64,000 bases of DNA from Microbacterium luticocti DSM 19459 (GTDB lineage Bacteria; Actinomycetota; Actinomycetes; Actinomycetales; Microbacteriaceae): positions 62,001 to 126,000 of the forward strand of contig NZ_AULS01000005.1 in NCBI RefSeq assembly GCF_000422405.1. The letters run 5' to 3'. The position numbers were made by a program, and so were the translations under genes. The notes beneath the pieces were generated by a model. It searched no databases, was not told the DNA's origin, and saw nothing but the letters and a program-made list of their open reading frames with translations. Shown piece by piece: positions 19,550 through 30,465 of this stretch (positions are counted from its first letter, which is position 1; each line of letters begins with the position of its first letter).

Positions 19550-19602
19550 GTCGGTTCTCCACTGATCGGGCTCCCGGCCGCCGGCGGGGCACCGGCCGCG
19601 CA

Positions 19603-19614
19603 TAGCGTGGTGCG
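19603..19614 (+). promoter_or_regulatory. -10 box of a leaderless promoter for comEA
   Basis: TAGCGT at 19603-19608 is six bases before the GTG at 19615. Confidence 0.5.
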
Positions 19615-20238
19615 GTGCCGCCTGCCGACCTCGAACCGCGGGCGTCCGCACGACACCGGCTCGGTGCGGGCGCCGTGGTGGTCGTCGTCCTGGCGGCGCT
19701 GGCGGTCACCGTGCTGATCGGCATCCTGCGCGGCACCGGAAGCGGCAGCACCCAGACGGTGCCGAGCACACCCACCGCGTCGGCCACGCTGGCTCCCGGA
19801 CGGGTCTATGTGCACGTCTCGGGGGCGGTGCGGCAACCGGGACTGTACGTGCTCCCCACCGGATCGCGGGTGATGGACGCCGTCGCCGCCGCGGGCGGTT
19901 TCGCCGACGGCGCTGCGCGCGACGGGGTGAACCTCGCCCAAGTGCTCGACGACGGCGAGCAGCTGTCGGTGCCCACCGAAGAAGAGCAGAAGGCCGCGGC
20001 CGCGACCGGAGCGGGCACGGCCACGGGCGGAACGTCGTCGCCCGGCGGAAAGGTCGACCTGAACACCGCCGACCAGGCCGCGCTCGACACCCTGCCGCGC
20101 ATCGGCCCGGCGCTCGCGCAGCGGATCATCGCCTGGCGAGACCAGAACGGCCGGTTCACCAGCGTCGAAGACCTGCTGGCGGTGCCGGGCATCGGCGAGA
20201 AGATGCTCGAATCGCTGCGCGACCTGGTGACGGTGTGA
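19615..20238 (+). CDS. comEA: ComEA-type DNA-binding protein
   Basis: A 207-residue membrane-anchored protein. One helix near residues 18-40 anchors it; a SLBB-like domain follows (VYVHVSGAVRQPGLYVLPTG); a Ser/Thr/Gly linker leads to a C-terminal pair of helix-hairpin-helix motifs (VDLNTADQAALDTLPRIGPA and VPGIGEKMLESL). In transformable bacteria ComEA binds incoming double-stranded DNA outside the membrane and hands it to ComEC, encoded one base downstream. Late-competence genes alone do not prove the strain is naturally transformable. Confidence 0.93.
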   Translation: MPPADLEPRASARHRLGAGAVVVVVLAALAVTVLIGILRGTGSGSTQTVPSTPTASATLAPGRVYVHVSGAVRQPGLYVLPTGSRVMDAVAAAGGFADGAARDGVNLAQVLDDGEQLSVPTEEEQKAAAATGAGTATGGTSSPGGKVDLNTADQAALDTLPRIGPALAQRIIAWRDQNGRFTSVEDLLAVPGIGEKMLESLRDLVTV

Positions 20239-20239
20239 G

Positions 20240-22573
20240 ATGCGCGTGCGCGACCTGCGGCTGGTGCCCGTCGCGGCCGCGGCGTGGGCGGCCTGCGCCG
20301 CCGCCGTGTACCTGCCGGCCGCGGCCGGTCCCATCGCCCTCGCGCTGTGGGCGACGGTCGGGGTGCTGGTGCTCGTGCTCGCCGTCGGGGCCGGGCGGCG
20401 GTGGCACACACTGTGGGCCATCGCGGCCGTCGCCTTCGCACTGGCGGCGGCCGCGGCATCCCACGTCGCCCTCACCATGCCGGCGCGCGAGGCCGCCGCA
20501 CACCTCGCCGTCGGCGGCGGACGGGCGATCGTGGTGCACGCGACGGTGCAGGGCAAGGCCGAGCGCACCGCGCGTGGCGACATCGCGTTCGACGCCGTCG
20601 CCGACGAGATCGACATCGGCACGCAACGCCACCGCGTCGACGTGCCCGTCTCGATCCGCGTCGACGACACCCGGCCCGACGTGGGCGCGCGGGTGGTCGT
20701 GGCCGGCACCGCGATGCGCACCGATCCGGGCAGGCGCGCGGTGCTGGTCGTTCGCGCATCGGGCGAGATCACCGTCGTCGCGCAGCCACAGGGACCGGCC
20801 GCGGTCGCGGCGGGCATGCGGCACGCGCTGGCGCGCGCCACCGAGGGGCTGCCCGAGCCGGCCGCGGGGCTGATCCCGGGGCTGGCGGTGGGCGACACCG
20901 GCGGGGTGAGCGTCGAACTGGATGCCGCGATGAAGGCGAGCTCGCTGTCGCATCTGACCGCGGTCTCGGGCGCCAATTGCGCCATCGTGGTCGGTCTCGC
21001 GTTCGGTGCGGCGGCACTGTGCGGCGCGCGCCGAGCGATCCGCGTGCTGGCGGGGCTGCTCGCCCTGGCCGGATTCGTGCTGCTGGTCACGCCGGAGCCG
21101 AGCGTCGTGCGCGCGGCCGCGATGGCGGCCATCGCCATGCTCGGGGTGCTGCTGGGGCGTCGCGGCACCGGCGTGGCGCTGCTGTGCGCGGCGGTCACCG
21201 GCTCGCTGCTGCTGGACCCGTGGCTGAGCGGCTCGCTCGGTTTCGCCCTGTCGGTGGCCGCCACCGCCGCCCTGCTCGTGCTCGCCGCGCCGCTGGCGGC
21301 CGGAATGGGCCGCGTCCTGCCGCGAGCGATCGCGCTCGGCCTGGCGGTGCCACTGGCCGCGCAACTCGCCTGCGGGCCATGGCTCGTGCTCATCAACCCC
21401 ACGGTGCCGCTCTACGGCGTCGCCGCCAACCTGCTCGCCGCCCCCGCCGCACCGATCGCCACCGTGCTCGGGCTGGCCGCGTGTGTGGCCGCGCCCGTGC
21501 TCGCGCCGCTGGGATCCGGGCTGGTCGCGCTCACCTGGCTTCCGGCGGCCTGGATCAGCGCCACCGCGTTCACGGCGACCGAGCTGCCGGCCGCGGCGGT
21601 GCCCTGGCCCGAGGGTGTCGCCGGGGCGATCGCGCTGACAGTGATGGGTGCGGCGGTCACGGTGCTGCTGCTGCCGCCGGGTGCGGGCAGGTTCGCGCGG
21701 CTGTTGCGGCGCGTGTCGGCGGCGGGCGTCGCCGTGGTCATCGGCGTGTGCACAGGGACTGCCGCCACCCGCACGGTCGCCGGGCCGCTGACCCTGCCCG
21801 CGAACTGGGCGATCGCCGCCTGTGACATCGGGCAGGGCGATGCCCTGCTCGTCAGGTCGGCCGGTGCGATCGCGCTCATCGACACCGGACCCGACCCGGC
21901 GCTGCTGAAGGCCTGCCTCGACCGCTTCGGCATCGGCCGCATCGACCTGCTCGTGCTCACCCATTACGACCTCGACCACATCGGCGGGTTGGAGGCGGCG
22001 GCACCACTGGCCGTACGGGTGTTGCACGGGCCGCCCGACGGGGCCTCCGACCGGCGCCGCCTCGCCGAGGCGGCATCCGGTGGGGCCGAGGTGGTCGATG
22101 CCAGTGCCGGGATGACGGGTGTGCTCGGCGGCGCGACCTGGACGGTGCTGTGGCCGCGGGCAGGCGACCGCGCGTTCGGGCCGGGCAACCAGTCCAGCGT
22201 CACCGTCGACATCCGCGGCGGCGGCGTGCCGCCGGCCGTCTTCCTCGGGGATCTGGACGCCACCGCGCAGCGCGCGCTGGCCGCCAGCGGAGTGCTGCGG
22301 CCGCCGTACGCGGTGGTGAAGGTCGCCCACCACGGCAGTGCCGACCAGTCTCCGGATCTGTACCGCCTGCTGGCCGGCACAGTGGCGGTCATCTCGGTCG
22401 GCGCGCACAACGACTACGGGCATCCACGGGCACCGACACTGCAGTTCCTGCACGCCGACGGCTACGTCGTGGCGCGCACCGACCAGGACGGTGTCGTGAC
22501 CGTCGGTGTCGACGGCGACCGGCTTCAGGTGTGGCGGGAACGGGCGCCGCCGGCTGTCGCAGGCCGCGGATAG
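20240..22573 (+). CDS. comEC: ComEC/Rec2 DNA-uptake channel
   Basis: A 777-residue protein with an N-terminal DUF4131-like region, a central competence domain with many membrane helices (HLTAVSGANCAIVVGL) and a C-terminal MBL-fold domain (CDIGQGDALLV, LTHYDLDHIGG). It is expected to conduct single-stranded DNA across the cytoplasmic membrane, with the MBL domain possibly degrading the other strand. It starts one base after the comEA stop. Its stop codon is part of the -10 box for holA. Confidence 0.93.
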   Translation: MRVRDLRLVPVAAAAWAACAAAVYLPAAAGPIALALWATVGVLVLVLAVGAGRRWHTLWAIAAVAFALAAAAASHVALTMPAREAAAHLAVGGGRAIVVHATVQGKAERTARGDIAFDAVADEIDIGTQRHRVDVPVSIRVDDTRPDVGARVVVAGTAMRTDPGRRAVLVVRASGEITVVAQPQGPAAVAAGMRHALARATEGLPEPAAGLIPGLAVGDTGGVSVELDAAMKASSLSHLTAVSGANCAIVVGLAFGAAALCGARRAIRVLAGLLALAGFVLLVTPEPSVVRAAAMAAIAMLGVLLGRRGTGVALLCAAVTGSLLLDPWLSGSLGFALSVAATAALLVLAAPLAAGMGRVLPRAIALGLAVPLAAQLACGPWLVLINPTVPLYGVAANLLAAPAAPIATVLGLAACVAAPVLAPLGSGLVALTWLPAAWISATAFTATELPAAAVPWPEGVAGAIALTVMGAAVTVLLLPPGAGRFARLLRRVSAAGVAVVIGVCTGTAATRTVAGPLTLPANWAIAACDIGQGDALLVRSAGAIALIDTGPDPALLKACLDRFGIGRIDLLVLTHYDLDHIGGLEAAAPLAVRVLHGPPDGASDRRRLAEAASGGAEVVDASAGMTGVLGGATWTVLWPRAGDRAFGPGNQSSVTVDIRGGGVPPAVFLGDLDATAQRALAASGVLRPPYAVVKVAHHGSADQSPDLYRLLAGTVAVISVGAHNDYGHPRAPTLQFLHADGYVVARTDQDGVVTVGVDGDRLQVWRERAPPAVAGRG

Positions 22574-22582
22574 GCTGGACGC
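22571..22582 (+). promoter_or_regulatory. -10 box of a leaderless promoter for holA
   Basis: TAGGCT at 22571-22576 includes the comEC stop codon and lies six bases before the ATG at 22583, so holA can be transcribed independently of the competence genes. Confidence 0.5.
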
Positions 22583-23623
22583 ATGCCACCGCGCCGCACG
22601 TCCACACGCTCTCAAGGATCGGCGCGCGCGGCCATTCCGCAGCTGGACTGGCGCAGCCCGCAGCCGGCGCCGATCGTGCTGGTGTCGGGGCCGGAGGACG
22701 TGTGCGCTGAGCGGGCGATCGCAGCGGTGCGCGACTACCTGCGCGCCGAAGACCCGAGCCTCGAGGTGTCGGACCTGCGTGCCGACGACTACGAGGCCGG
22801 CACGCTCATGGCGCTGACCTCGCCGTCGCTGTTCGGCGAGCCGCGCCTGGTGCGGGTCACCGGCGTCGAGAAGGCGAGCGACGCGTTCCTCACCGAGGCG
22901 CTCGCCTATCTCGACCACCCGCAGGACGGAGCCACCGTCGTGCTGCGTCACACCGGTGCGAGCGTGCGCGGCAAGAAGCTTCTGGATGCCATCCGGTCGG
23001 GCACCGGCGGGGGAGTGGAGGTGCCGTGCGCTGCGGTGAAACGTGACGCCGACCGGCATGACTTCGCGGCTGGAGAGTTCCAGGCCGCGCACAAGCGGAT
23101 CGCCGCCCCCGCGCTGCGCGCACTGGTCTCGGCGTTCGCCGACGACCTCACCGAGCTGGCCGCCGCCTGCCAGCAGCTGATCGCCGACGTGCCGGGTGAC
23201 GTCACCGTCGAGGTCGTCGAGCGTTACTACGGTGGTCGGGTCGAGACATCCGCCTTCACCGTCGCCGACACGGCCATCGCGGGGCGTTACGGCGACGCGT
23301 TGATCGCGCTGCGGCACGCGCTGGCATCCGGCGCTGATCCGGTGCCGTTGGTGGCGGCGGTCGCGATGAAGCTGCGCACCATGGCGCGGGTCGCCGGGCG
23401 ACGCGGCCCGTCGGCGCAGATCGCCGCCGCGGTCGGCATGAAGGACTGGCAGGTCGACCGGGCGCGGCGTGACCTTTCGGGGTGGAACGAAGAGAGCCTC
23501 GGCCGCGCCATCCAGGCCACGGCACGGGCGGATGCCGAGGTCAAAGGCGCCTCGCGGGACCCGGTGTTCGCGCTGGAACGCATGATCACCGTGATCGCCA
23601 CCCGCGCGCCGTTCGGCGGCTGA
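22583..23623 (+). CDS. holA: DNA polymerase III subunit delta
   Basis: A 346-residue clamp-loader subunit that opens the beta clamp and loads it on DNA. The N-terminal region IVLVSGPEDVCAERAI is the usual opening of the HolA domain (phosphate loop degenerate, as in the family), and the C-terminal third (VPLVAAVAMKLRTMARVAGRRG) is the collar domain. The first 20 residues are basic and poorly conserved. It follows comEC with 9 bp between, an order common in actinobacteria and Firmicutes. Confidence 0.93.
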   Translation: MPPRRTSTRSQGSARAAIPQLDWRSPQPAPIVLVSGPEDVCAERAIAAVRDYLRAEDPSLEVSDLRADDYEAGTLMALTSPSLFGEPRLVRVTGVEKASDAFLTEALAYLDHPQDGATVVLRHTGASVRGKKLLDAIRSGTGGGVEVPCAAVKRDADRHDFAAGEFQAAHKRIAAPALRALVSAFADDLTELAAACQQLIADVPGDVTVEVVERYYGGRVETSAFTVADTAIAGRYGDALIALRHALASGADPVPLVAAVAMKLRTMARVAGRRGPSAQIAAAVGMKDWQVDRARRDLSGWNEESLGRAIQATARADAEVKGASRDPVFALERMITVIATRAPFGG

Positions 23624-23694
23624 ACCGCCGGCTTCACGCCGGCCCCGTCACCACCCGCACGGCGGCCCGACCGGAACGGCTCGGCCGGTGACCA

Positions 23695-23727
23695 CGAAGC
23701 CCGCCCCCGACAAGGGGACGGGCTTCG
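23695..23727. terminator. Strong hairpin between holA and rpsT
   Basis: Arms CGAAGCCCG and CGGGCTTCG pair perfectly, extended across one mismatch by CCCC/GGGG, with a five-base loop. It lies between two convergent genes and can serve both. No T-run follows on either strand. Confidence 0.7.
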
Positions 23728-23747
23728 GACGACTCGGCGTCACGCGC

Positions 23748-24008
23748 TCAGAGCGAGGCGACCTGCTTGGCCATCGCCGACTTGCGGTTCGCGGCCTGGT
23801 TGCGGTGGATGACACCCTTGCTCACGGCCTTGTCGAGCTTGCGCGACGCGTGGGCCAACGCCTTCTCGGCGGTGGCCTTGTCGCCGGCGGCGACGGCCTC
23901 GCGGGTGCGGCGTACCAGCGTCTTCAGCTCGCTCTTGACGGCCTTGTTGCGCTCGCGCGCCTTCTCGTTGGTCTTGTTGCGCTTGATCTGCGACTTGATG
24001 TTTGCCAC
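23748..24008 (-). CDS. rpsT: 30S ribosomal protein S20
   Basis: An 86-residue, very basic protein with the diagnostic N-terminus [20 protein letters not shown] and the C-terminal [19 protein letters not shown]20 binds 16S rRNA early in small-subunit assembly. It is transcribed alone, convergent with holA. Its upstream region (24009-24120) has a -10-like TAGACT on the minus strand at 24112-24117 and a leader hairpin, listed separately. Confidence 0.97.
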   Translation of the reverse strand: MANIKSQIKRNKTNEKARERNKAVKSELKTLVRRTREAVAAGDKATAEKALAHASRKLDKAVSKGVIHRNQAANRKSAMAKQVASL

Positions 24009-24073
24009 GTGTGGACGTTCTTTCGTTCAGGTGATCGGTTGAGTGCCGTCCGGCACGAGAGGGGCGCCGTTCG

Positions 24074-24098
24074 GCGTGTGCGGGAAAAACCCACACGC
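24074..24098 (-). promoter_or_regulatory. Stem-loop in the rpsT leader
   Basis: On the minus strand GCGTGTGGG, a TTTTT loop and CCCGCACACGC form a nine-pair stem with one bulged base, 66 nt before the rpsT start and inside the predicted transcript. Leader autoregulation by S20 is known in other bacteria; whether this hairpin takes part is inferred only. Confidence 0.4.
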
Positions 24099-24245
24099 AA
24101 GCCAATCAGCGAGTCTACCAGCAAACGCCTGCGCGCCCGTGCGCCAGGCGGCCGTGCACCGGTACCGCGCGCCGAGTGGCGGGCCGCGTCGGCGTGCACC
24201 ATGATCGAGACATCCGCACTCGCACAACGCTGTCCGAGGAGAACG

Positions 24246-25637
24246 ATGCCCCCCATCGCAGATCCGATCGCGCTCGCCCGCCGATTTCCGGCCGGCTTCC
24301 GCTGGTCGACCGCCACCGCCGCCTTCCAGATCGAAGGCGCCCGCCATGCCGACGGCCGCGGCCGCAGCATCTGGGACGTCCAGGTCGAGGTCCCCGGCTG
24401 GGTCGCCGACGGCAGCACCGCCGAGCCCGGGCCCGACAGCTACCACCGGTGGGCCGATGACGTCGCCCTGCTGCAGCGGCTGGGTGTGGACCGGTACCGG
24501 TTCTCACTGTCGTGGGTGCGCATCCAGCCCGACGGGCGCGGCGCGGCGAACCCGCTCGGTCTCGACCACTACGACCGGTGCGTCGACGCGCTGCTGGACG
24601 CCGGCATCACACCGTTCCCCACGCTCTACCACTGGGATCACCCGCAGCAGCTCGAGGATGCCGGTGGCTGGATGTCGCGCGACATGGTCGAGCGGTTCGC
24701 CGACTACGCCGAGATCGTCGCCGCCCGACTCGGTGACCGGGTACGGCAGTGGTACACGATCAACGAGCCCGCATCGATGACGCTGCAGGGCTATGGCATC
24801 GGCACCCTGGCCCCCGCCAAACACCTGCTGTTCGACGCCCTGCCGACGGTGCACCACCAGCTGCTCGCCCACGCCCGTGCCGCGGCGCTGCTGCGCGGGC
24901 ACGGCGCCGACCAGATCGGGCTGCCCAACAACCACACCCTGGTGCGGCCCCGGCACGACACCCCCGCCGACCACGCGGCGGCGGCGACGTACGACCTGCT
25001 GCACAACAGGCTGTTCGCCGATCCGCTGCTGTCGGGCACGTACCCCGACGTCGCCGAGTTCGGGCTGCCGCCGATGCCCGTGCACGACGGCGACCTCGAG
25101 GCGATCGCGTCGTCGATCGACGTCTATGCGGTGAACTTCTACAACCCCACGACCGTGACCGCCGCGACCGAGCCCGGCCCGCTGCCGTTCGAGATCGTGC
25201 CCACGCCCGGCGTGCCGGTCACCGGGTTCGGCCCGGAATGGCCGATCGACCCGCCCGCGCTGCGTGACCTGCTCCTCGACCTGCGCGAACGCTACGGCGC
25301 GCAGCTGCCGCCGGTGGTGATCGCCGAGAACGGGGCGTCGTTCCCCGAGCCCGACGGGGCCGTCCGTGTCGACGACGCCGACCGCATCGACTACCTCGCC
25401 GGCCACATCGCCGCCGTCGCCGACGCGATCGACGCGGGTGTGGCCGTGCAGGAGTACACGGTCTGGTCGCTGCTGGACAACTTCGAGTGGGCTGACGGCT
25501 TCACGCAACGATTCGGCCTGGTGCACGTGGACCAGACCAGCTCACAGCGCACCCCGAAGGCATCCTTCGACTGGTACCGCACGCTGATCGCGCAGGCCGG
25601 GACCGCGCGGGCCGAGACCGCGCAGGCCGACGCATGA
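24246..25637 (+). CDS. Glycoside hydrolase family 1 beta-glucosidase
   Basis: A 463-residue GH1 barrel enzyme. The acid/base Glu174 is in TINEPAS and the nucleophile Glu361 in VIAENGAS; the N-terminal signature FRWSTATAAFQIEGA and the late WSLLDNFEWADGF are also present. It splits terminal beta-glucosides or cellobiose in the cytoplasm. ATG 24246 is preferred to an upstream in-frame ATG because GAGGAG sits at the right distance. It overlaps the next MFS gene by 4 bp, forming an uptake-and-cleavage pair. Confidence 0.95.
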   Translation: MPPIADPIALARRFPAGFRWSTATAAFQIEGARHADGRGRSIWDVQVEVPGWVADGSTAEPGPDSYHRWADDVALLQRLGVDRYRFSLSWVRIQPDGRGAANPLGLDHYDRCVDALLDAGITPFPTLYHWDHPQQLEDAGGWMSRDMVERFADYAEIVAARLGDRVRQWYTINEPASMTLQGYGIGTLAPAKHLLFDALPTVHHQLLAHARAAALLRGHGADQIGLPNNHTLVRPRHDTPADHAAAATYDLLHNRLFADPLLSGTYPDVAEFGLPPMPVHDGDLEAIASSIDVYAVNFYNPTTVTAATEPGPLPFEIVPTPGVPVTGFGPEWPIDPPALRDLLLDLRERYGAQLPPVVIAENGASFPEPDGAVRVDDADRIDYLAGHIAAVADAIDAGVAVQEYTVWSLLDNFEWADGFTQRFGLVHVDQTSSQRTPKASFDWYRTLIAQAGTARAETAQADA

Positions 25638-26890
25638 ACACCACCGGTGCGAAGGTCGGCAGAGCCTGGTTCGTGCTGTTCACCCTCGCCTGGCTGGCGA
25701 TCTGGACCGTGCAGCTCACCCCGGTGCAGCTGCTGCTGCCTGACCAGCTCGACACCCCCGGGGGCGCCGGCACCTGGGTGTACGGGGTCGTCTACTCGGG
25801 CATCGTGCTCGGGGTCGGCGGGCTGGCCGGTGTCATCGCCGGGCCGTTGTCGGGCGCGCTCTCGGACCGCACCCGCTCGCGCTGGGGCCGCCGCCGCCCC
25901 TGGGCGGTCGGGGCGAGCTGGCTGGCCGCCGCCTGCCTGGTGCTCACCGGACTCGCCGAGGGGCCGTGGCCGATCGGCCTGGCGTGGACCGGGGTGTCGA
26001 TCGGCATCGCCGTGGCATCCGCCGCGTTCACCGCGCTGATCGCCGACCAGTTGCCCGAGTCGCAGCGCGGCGGCGCCTCGGCGGCGGCGAGCTCGTCGCA
26101 GGCGGTGGGCATCGTGCTGGGCGTGGGGGCCGTGGTGCTGCTCGGTCTCACCGTGCTGGCCGGCTATCTCACCCTCGCTGTGTTCATCGCCGTGGTCGGC
26201 ACGGTCACAGCCGCGGCCCTACCCGACCCGCAACCGGATGCCGTGCAACGGCCCGCACGCGAACGTCGGGGTGTGCCGTGGGAATCACTGCGCGACCGTG
26301 ATTTCGCCTGGGTGGTGGCGGGGCGCTTCGTCACGAACGTCGGCAATGCGCTGCCGACGACCTTGTTCCTGTTCTTCTTGATGTACGGACTGGGCGAGAA
26401 GAAGGCACAGGCCGAAGACGACCTGCTGCTGGTGATCGTGGTCTACACCGTGTTCGTCGTGCTCGCCTCGGTGCTCGCCGGGTGGCGGTCCGACCGCACC
26501 GGAGCACGGCGCGGCCTGACCGTGCTGTCGGCACTCGTACAGGCGCTCGCGGCGATCGTGATCCTCGTCGCCCCGTCGCTGACCACGACCATGGTCGCCG
26601 CAGCGGTGCTCGGCGTCGGCTACGGCGCGTTCTCGACCGTCGGCCTCGCGTTCGCCGCCGACCGGCTGCCGCATCCCGACGACCACGCGCGCGACCTGGG
26701 TCTGGTCAACACGTCCGCCGCGCTCGGCCAGCTGGTCGGCCCACTGGTCGGTGCCGGGCTGGTCGCCCTGGTGGGCGGGTTCTGGCTGCTGCTGATCGTC
26801 AGCACCGTGCTGTCGGCGGCCGGCGGACTCATCTCGGGGCTCGCGCGCGAGTCTCGATCGTCGCGACGGCCAGATCCAGCACGGCGTTGA
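25634..26890 (+). CDS. MFS transporter, probable sugar uptake
   Basis: A 418-residue protein with about 12 hydrophobic segments. The loop SDRTRSRWGRRRPW between helices 2 and 3 matches the conserved motif of the major facilitator and GPH sugar symporter groups. Translational coupling to the GH1 gene suggests it brings in a beta-glucoside. The last 62 bp overlap the convergent alpha/beta-hydrolase gene on the other strand, an unusually long antisense overlap. Confidence 0.88.
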   Translation: MNTTGAKVGRAWFVLFTLAWLAIWTVQLTPVQLLLPDQLDTPGGAGTWVYGVVYSGIVLGVGGLAGVIAGPLSGALSDRTRSRWGRRRPWAVGASWLAAACLVLTGLAEGPWPIGLAWTGVSIGIAVASAAFTALIADQLPESQRGGASAAASSSQAVGIVLGVGAVVLLGLTVLAGYLTLAVFIAVVGTVTAAALPDPQPDAVQRPARERRGVPWESLRDRDFAWVVAGRFVTNVGNALPTTLFLFFLMYGLGEKKAQAEDDLLLVIVVYTVFVVLASVLAGWRSDRTGARRGLTVLSALVQALAAIVILVAPSLTTTMVAAAVLGVGYGAFSTVGLAFAADRLPHPDDHARDLGLVNTSAALGQLVGPLVGAGLVALVGGFWLLLIVSTVLSAAGGLISGLARESRSSRRPDPARR

Positions 26891-27563
26891 ACACGCGCGG
26901 ACGCATTGCGGTCACCAGGTGTGTGGTGCGCGGCACCACGATCAGCTCGGCATGGGGCACCAGAGAGGTGAACAGCCGCTCGTTGACGCGCAACTGGTCG
27001 TACTGGCCGTTCACGAACCACATCGGGATGCGGATGCGCCGCAGCGCCGCCACCAGGTCGAGCACCGAGAGGCTTTTCAGCGCCACGTCCTGCGCGGCGA
27101 ACGCGTAGCCGCCGGCACCGAAGTCCCGCCGGGTCTGTTCGGGCAGCGTCAGCTGCAACACCCGGTCGGCCAGCCACTGGCCGTGGTCGGGCAGACCGTC
27201 CATGCTGCGGGCCAGCCAGCGGTAGGCGGCCAGCCCCGCACCGCGGGGGATCGCCGTGCACGAGGCGGCGATGTACGCGGCCACCGGCGGCGGATGCTCG
27301 GCGCCGACGTACGCGGTGCACAACAGCCCGCCCATGGAATGGCCCACCAGCAGCACCGGGCCCCGGCCGGCGGCATCCTGCACCGCCTGATCGATCGTCG
27401 CGAACGCCGCATCGAGCGTGAACGGCTCGGTCATGCGTGTGCCGTGCGCCGGCAGGTCCACCGCCGTGGCCGGGATGCCCGCGGCGTGCAGGTGCTCGAC
27501 CTGGGCGCGCCACATCGTCGCGGAGGTGCGGATGCCGTGCACCAGCACCACCTGCACCGTCAT
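26829..27563 (-). CDS. Alpha/beta hydrolase
   Basis: A 244-residue alpha/beta-hydrolase-fold enzyme. The oxyanion region is VLVHGIRTSATMW, the nucleophile elbow GHSMGG carries Ser, the acid is probably in NGQYDQLRV and the His in PRTTHLVTAM. No signal peptide is seen. The substrate (ester, lactone or amide) is unknown. ATG 27563 fits the first beta strand and has TAGCCT at 27571-27576 seven bases upstream; the longer frame would overlap lepA's promoter. Its 3' end overlaps the MFS gene. Confidence 0.88.
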   Translation of the reverse strand: MTVQVVLVHGIRTSATMWRAQVEHLHAAGIPATAVDLPAHGTRMTEPFTLDAAFATIDQAVQDAAGRGPVLLVGHSMGGLLCTAYVGAEHPPPVAAYIAASCTAIPRGAGLAAYRWLARSMDGLPDHGQWLADRVLQLTLPEQTRRDFGAGGYAFAAQDVALKSLSVLDLVAALRRIRIPMWFVNGQYDQLRVNERLFTSLVPHAELIVVPRTTHLVTAMRPRVFNAVLDLAVATIETRARAPR

Positions 27564-27612
27564 GCCGTCCAGGCTACGACGGTCCCGGGCCGGATCCGGG
27601 CAGCCGCCCCCG

Positions 27613-27618
27613 TAGAAT
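27613..27618 (+). promoter_or_regulatory. -10 box for lepA
   Basis: TAGAAT lies nine bases before the lepA ATG at 27628, predicting a 5' UTR of only a few nucleotides. Confidence 0.45.
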
Positions 27619-27627
27619 CGACGGGAC

Positions 27628-29478
<1,851 letters not shown>

Positions 29479-29492
29479 CGGGGGCGGACCCA

Positions 29493-29612
29493 CGGCATCC
29501 GTCGCCGTCACACGACTGCGCCTGTAATCAGCGACTGCGCCGAAAATCGGTGGCGCAGTCGCAGCGAACAGGCGCGGTCGTGTGGACTGCGGGTTCAGGA
29601 TGCCGCGGCCCG
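29493..29612. repeat. REP-like nested palindrome, copy 1
   Basis: Inner arms GCGACTGCGCC (29531-29541) and GGCGCAGTCGC (29552-29562) are perfect complements. Outer arms (29509-29524 and 29569-29584) pair over 16 bases with one mismatch. The whole block recurs in the same orientation at 32440-32594. It lies just after lepA and may also act as its terminator. Confidence 0.85.
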
Positions 29613-29656
29613 GCCGCCCGGCACGCTCACGCGCCGCGCGGCCCGCGCCGCGACGT

Positions 29657-30373
29657 TCACGCGACGCCGGGCACGGCCTCCCGTTCCGTCCCAGCGGACG
29701 CCGGGATGACCGCGACGCCGAGCCACTGCGCCGGAGCGCACCGGGCGATCCGCACCGCGATCCAAGTGCACGCCGCGAACAGCAGCACGTCGGCCGCGAG
29801 CGTGGCCGCCATCGTCCCCACGACGGCGTTGACCGCGATGCCGACCACGACGATCGGCAGCACCCACACGCTCACCAGCCGCGCCCGAACCAGCCCGAGG
29901 ATCACGAGCAGCATGCCGAGCTGGGCGAGGATCTCGAGCACGAACCCGACCGTGCCCATCGTGGCCAGCGCCCCGTCGCCGCTGATCGCCATCGCGGTGC
30001 GGAACGCGGCATCCTGATCCGGCTGCTGCGCCAGCGCCACGATCGCGAGCCCCGTCGCGTTCGAGATCGCGAAGCCGGCGATCCCCGGTACCGCGAGCGC
30101 CGCGCCGATCGTGCCGAGCACCCCGCCGCGGGTGCGCAGCGCCCCGGCCGCCCCTGCCAGCGACGCGAGCACCAGCACGAACCCCACTGTCTCGAGCACA
30201 TCCTGCGCGAGCACCGTCGTCGCGTGCGCCCCCATGCTCGCGAACTGCGCGCGCATGTCGTCCCCGTCCACGCCGAGCCCGATCGCCACCGACACCGCCG
30301 CCAGCAGCGGACCGACGACCAGACCGACCACGACGATCCACCGCCGTGCGGCGTCCGTGCGTGTCCATCCCAT
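29657..30373 (-). CDS. Conserved multi-pass membrane protein of unknown function
   Basis: A 238-residue protein with about six or seven hydrophobic segments, Ala/Val/Gly-rich, and short loops. I do not recognise a family with certainty; the layout resembles DUF4386-type membrane proteins. ATG 30373 has GGGAGG five bases upstream. It is divergent from the histidine kinase gene, with 166 bp shared upstream, and lies inside the segment bounded by the two REP-like repeats, so it could be a target or partner of that two-component system. Confidence 0.75.
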   Translation of the reverse strand: MGWTRTDAARRWIVVVGLVVGPLLAAVSVAIGLGVDGDDMRAQFASMGAHATTVLAQDVLETVGFVLVLASLAGAAGALRTRGGVLGTIGAALAVPGIAGFAISNATGLAIVALAQQPDQDAAFRTAMAISGDGALATMGTVGFVLEILAQLGMLLVILGLVRARLVSVWVLPIVVVGIAVNAVVGTMAATLAADVLLFAACTWIAVRIARCAPAQWLGVAVIPASAGTEREAVPGVA

Positions 30374-30465
30374 GATTGCCTCCCATCGCCCGGCCCGCTC
30401 GGCCGGGGCACGCCCACGGTAGGCGGCGGCATCCGACCGGCGCGTCCGCCGCACGGCCGCAACGT

